A stretch of 15,352 bases of DNA from Lachnospiraceae bacterium. GTDB taxonomy: Bacteria > Bacillota_A > Clostridia > Lachnospirales > Lachnospiraceae. This document shows, piece by piece, positions 14,039 to 15,352 of the stretch. Below the pieces are notes generated by a model. It had not been told where the DNA came from and did no database searches. It was given only the letters and a program-made list of their open reading frames with translations. The stretch spans positions 1-15,352 of the forward strand of contig JAGCAV010000381.1 in NCBI GenBank assembly GCA_017652545.1. Direction: 5' to 3'. Both the position numbers and the translations under genes were made by a program. Every line of letters begins with the position of its first letter. The stretch's first letter is position 1.

Positions 14039-15319
14039 TCAGATCGCCGCAAAACCTTTTTCAAGATCCGCGATGATATCGTCAATATGCTCCGTCCCGA
14101 TCGAAAGCCGGATCGTGTTCTTCCCGATTCCCTGATCCGCCAGTTCCTCATCGGAAAGCTGTGAATGTGTGGTGGAGGCCGGATGGATCACCAGGCTCTT
14201 CACATCCGCCACGTTGGCCAGCAGTGAGAAGATCTCCAGGTTGTCGATAAACTTCCACGCTTCCTCCTGACCGCCTTTGATCTCAAAGGTAAAGATGGAT
14301 GCGCCGCCGTTCGGGAAATATCTCTCGTACAGGGCATGATCGGGATGATCAGGCAGGGAAGGATGATTGACCTTCTCCACCAGCGGGTGGTCCTTCAGGA
14401 ATGCCACTACTTTTTTCGTATTTTCGGCATGCCTCTCCAGCCGCAGCGAGAGCGTTTCCACACCCTGCAGCAGAAGGAACGCGTTGAAGGGTGAGATGCA
14501 GGCACCGGTATCCCGAAGAAGGATGGCCCGGATAAAGGTCACAAAGGCAGCAGGTCCAACCGCGTCGTAGAAAGAGACGCCGTGATAGCTCGGATTGGGC
14601 TCCGCGATGTTCGGATACTTCCCGCTTTCCTTCCAGTTGAATTTCCCGGATTCCACAATGATGCCGCCCAGCGTCGTGCCATGGCCGCCGATAAACTTCG
14701 TCGCGGAATGAACGACAATGTCCGCCCCGTGTTCGATCGGCCTGATCAGGTACGGTGTGCCGAAGGTATTGTCGATGACAAGCGGAAGCCCGTGCCTGTG
14801 AGCGATGTCTGCCACCGCGTCGATATCCGGTATGTCGCTGTTCGGGTTTCCGAGTGTTTCGAGGTAGATCGCCCTTGTGTTTTCTTTGATGGCTGCCTCC
14901 ACCTCCTGGAGATCATGGGCATTCACGAAGGTCGTCTCAATGCCGTACTGCGGCAGTGTGTGCGCCAGCAGGTTGTAGCTGCCGCCATAGATCGTTTTCT
15001 GGGCAACAATGTGTCCGCCGTTTGCCGCAAGCGCTTCGATCGTATAGGTGATCGCCGCTGCGCCGGAAGAAAGTGCCAGAGCGGCGGATCCGCCCTCCAG
15101 AGCCGCCAGCCTCTTTTCCAGGACATCCTGGGTGGAATTGGTCAGTCTTCCGTAGATGTTCCCGGCATCCGCCAGGCCGAAACGATCGGCCGCGTGCTGA
15201 CTGTTGCGGAAAACATAGGAAGTCGTCTGGTAGATCGGGACGGCACGGGCATCGGTTGCCGGATCCGCCTGTTCCTGGCCAACATGTAACTGCAGGGTTT
15301 CAAATCTGTATGCGCTCAT
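14039..15319 (-). CDS. metY: O-acetylhomoserine aminocarboxypropyltransferase / sulfhydrylase
   Basis: A 426-residue PLP enzyme that makes homocysteine from O-acetylhomoserine and sulfide, or cysteine from O-acetylserine. The signatures are PIYQTTSYVF (28-37), NIYGRLTNSTQ (54-64, the neighbouring subunit's Tyr56 and Arg58 that hold the cofactor phosphate), SSGAAAI (84-90), VIDNTFGTPY (181-190, Asp183) and IVVHSATKFIGGHG (201-214, PLP-binding Lys208). The 50-residue stretch after Lys208 (ESGKFNWKESGKYPNIAEPN) is the insertion seen in MetY rather than in cystathionine gamma-synthase. The start has AAGGAG 7 bases upstream. Its promoter would lie outside the window. Together with cysE further downstream it points to an assimilatory sulfur pathway, but the two are in separate units. 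Confidence 0.94.
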   Translation of the reverse strand: MSAYRFETLQLHVGQEQADPATDARAVPIYQTTSYVFRNSQHAADRFGLADAGNIYGRLTNSTQDVLEKRLAALEGGSAALALSSGAAAITYTIEALAANGGHIVAQKTIYGGSYNLLAHTLPQYGIETTFVNAHDLQEVEAAIKENTRAIYLETLGNPNSDIPDIDAVADIAHRHGLPLVIDNTFGTPYLIRPIEHGADIVVHSATKFIGGHGTTLGGIIVESGKFNWKESGKYPNIAEPNPSYHGVSFYDAVGPAAFVTFIRAILLRDTGACISPFNAFLLLQGVETLSLRLERHAENTKKVVAFLKDHPLVEKVNHPSLPDHPDHALYERYFPNGGASIFTFEIKGGQEEAWKFIDNLEIFSLLANVADVKSLVIHPASTTHSQLSDEELADQGIGKNTIRLSIGTEHIDDIIADLEKGFAAI

Positions 15320-15352
15320 TTCAATTCTCCTTATTCATGTAATAAAAAACCT
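15320..15352 (-). promoter_or_regulatory. metY 5' flank with ribosome site (partial)
   Basis: AAGGAG precedes the metY ATG by 7 bases. Further upstream on the minus strand is a TTTTTTATTA run that may be the tail of a terminator or an AT-rich promoter part. The window ends here, so neither can be decided. Confidence 0.4.

Noticed and set aside
13328..14164. A 278-codon plus-strand frame opposite the C26 hydrolase and the end of metY
   Set aside because: It overlaps two clear genes and has no family signature or ribosome site.
14582..15289. A 235-codon plus-strand frame opposite metY
   Set aside because: Shadow of a strongly conserved PLP enzyme; no independent support.
1..15352. Mobile elements, CRISPR arrays, toxin-antitoxin or defence genes
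   Set aside because: No transposase, integrase, spaced repeats or small paired genes were seen; base composition and gene style look uniform along the window.

Overview
The window reads as ordinary chromosomal DNA of an anaerobic, moderately high-GC Firmicute, most likely a Clostridia/Lachnospiraceae-type gut bacterium. The clues are strong AGGAGG ribosome sites, sigma-A-like promoters, a YfhO membrane protein, a PepV-type dipeptidase, an EpsC-type serine acetyltransferase, and IMP synthesis split between a PurO-type cyclohydrolase and a stand-alone AICAR transformylase. The taxon is inference. I see no rRNA, tRNA, CRISPR array, transposase, integrase or phage gene. All eleven genes lie on the minus strand, so transcription runs from right to left.

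From right (upstream) to left, the layout falls into three or four transcription units. The right-hand block begins with metY (sulfhydrylation of O-acetylhomoserine). Next come a class C26 glutamine amidotransferase-type hydrolase, a 930-residue YfhO membrane protein, purO, an AICAR-transformylase-only purH, a GH13 amylosucrase and a PepV-like dipeptidase. Gaps are 14-87 bases, and a strong intrinsic terminator follows the dipeptidase. It is unclear whether metY and the amylosucrase start their own transcripts. The second unit has a good promoter, a roughly 136-base leader with competing hairpins, an NhaC-family antiporter and a MerR-family regulator, closed by a GC-rich terminator. The third unit has its own promoter and holds an EpsC-type cysE followed four bases later by a membrane protein that carries two copies of the CmpB-like (PF06541) domain and runs off the left edge.

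Functionally the block mixes sulfur amino-acid metabolism (metY, cysE), the last two steps of purine synthesis (purH, purO), intracellular peptide and sucrose use (pepV, amylosucrase), envelope work (YfhO) and ion homeostasis under a possible ligand-sensing regulator (NhaC/MerR). I found no convincing new defence or mobile system. The parts most worth a second look are a 27-base hairpin just before the yfhO start, the alternative-pairing leader of the antiporter gene, the antiporter/MerR pair with a palindrome over its -10 box, the tandem-domain membrane protein, and the cysE C-terminus ending in isoleucine.
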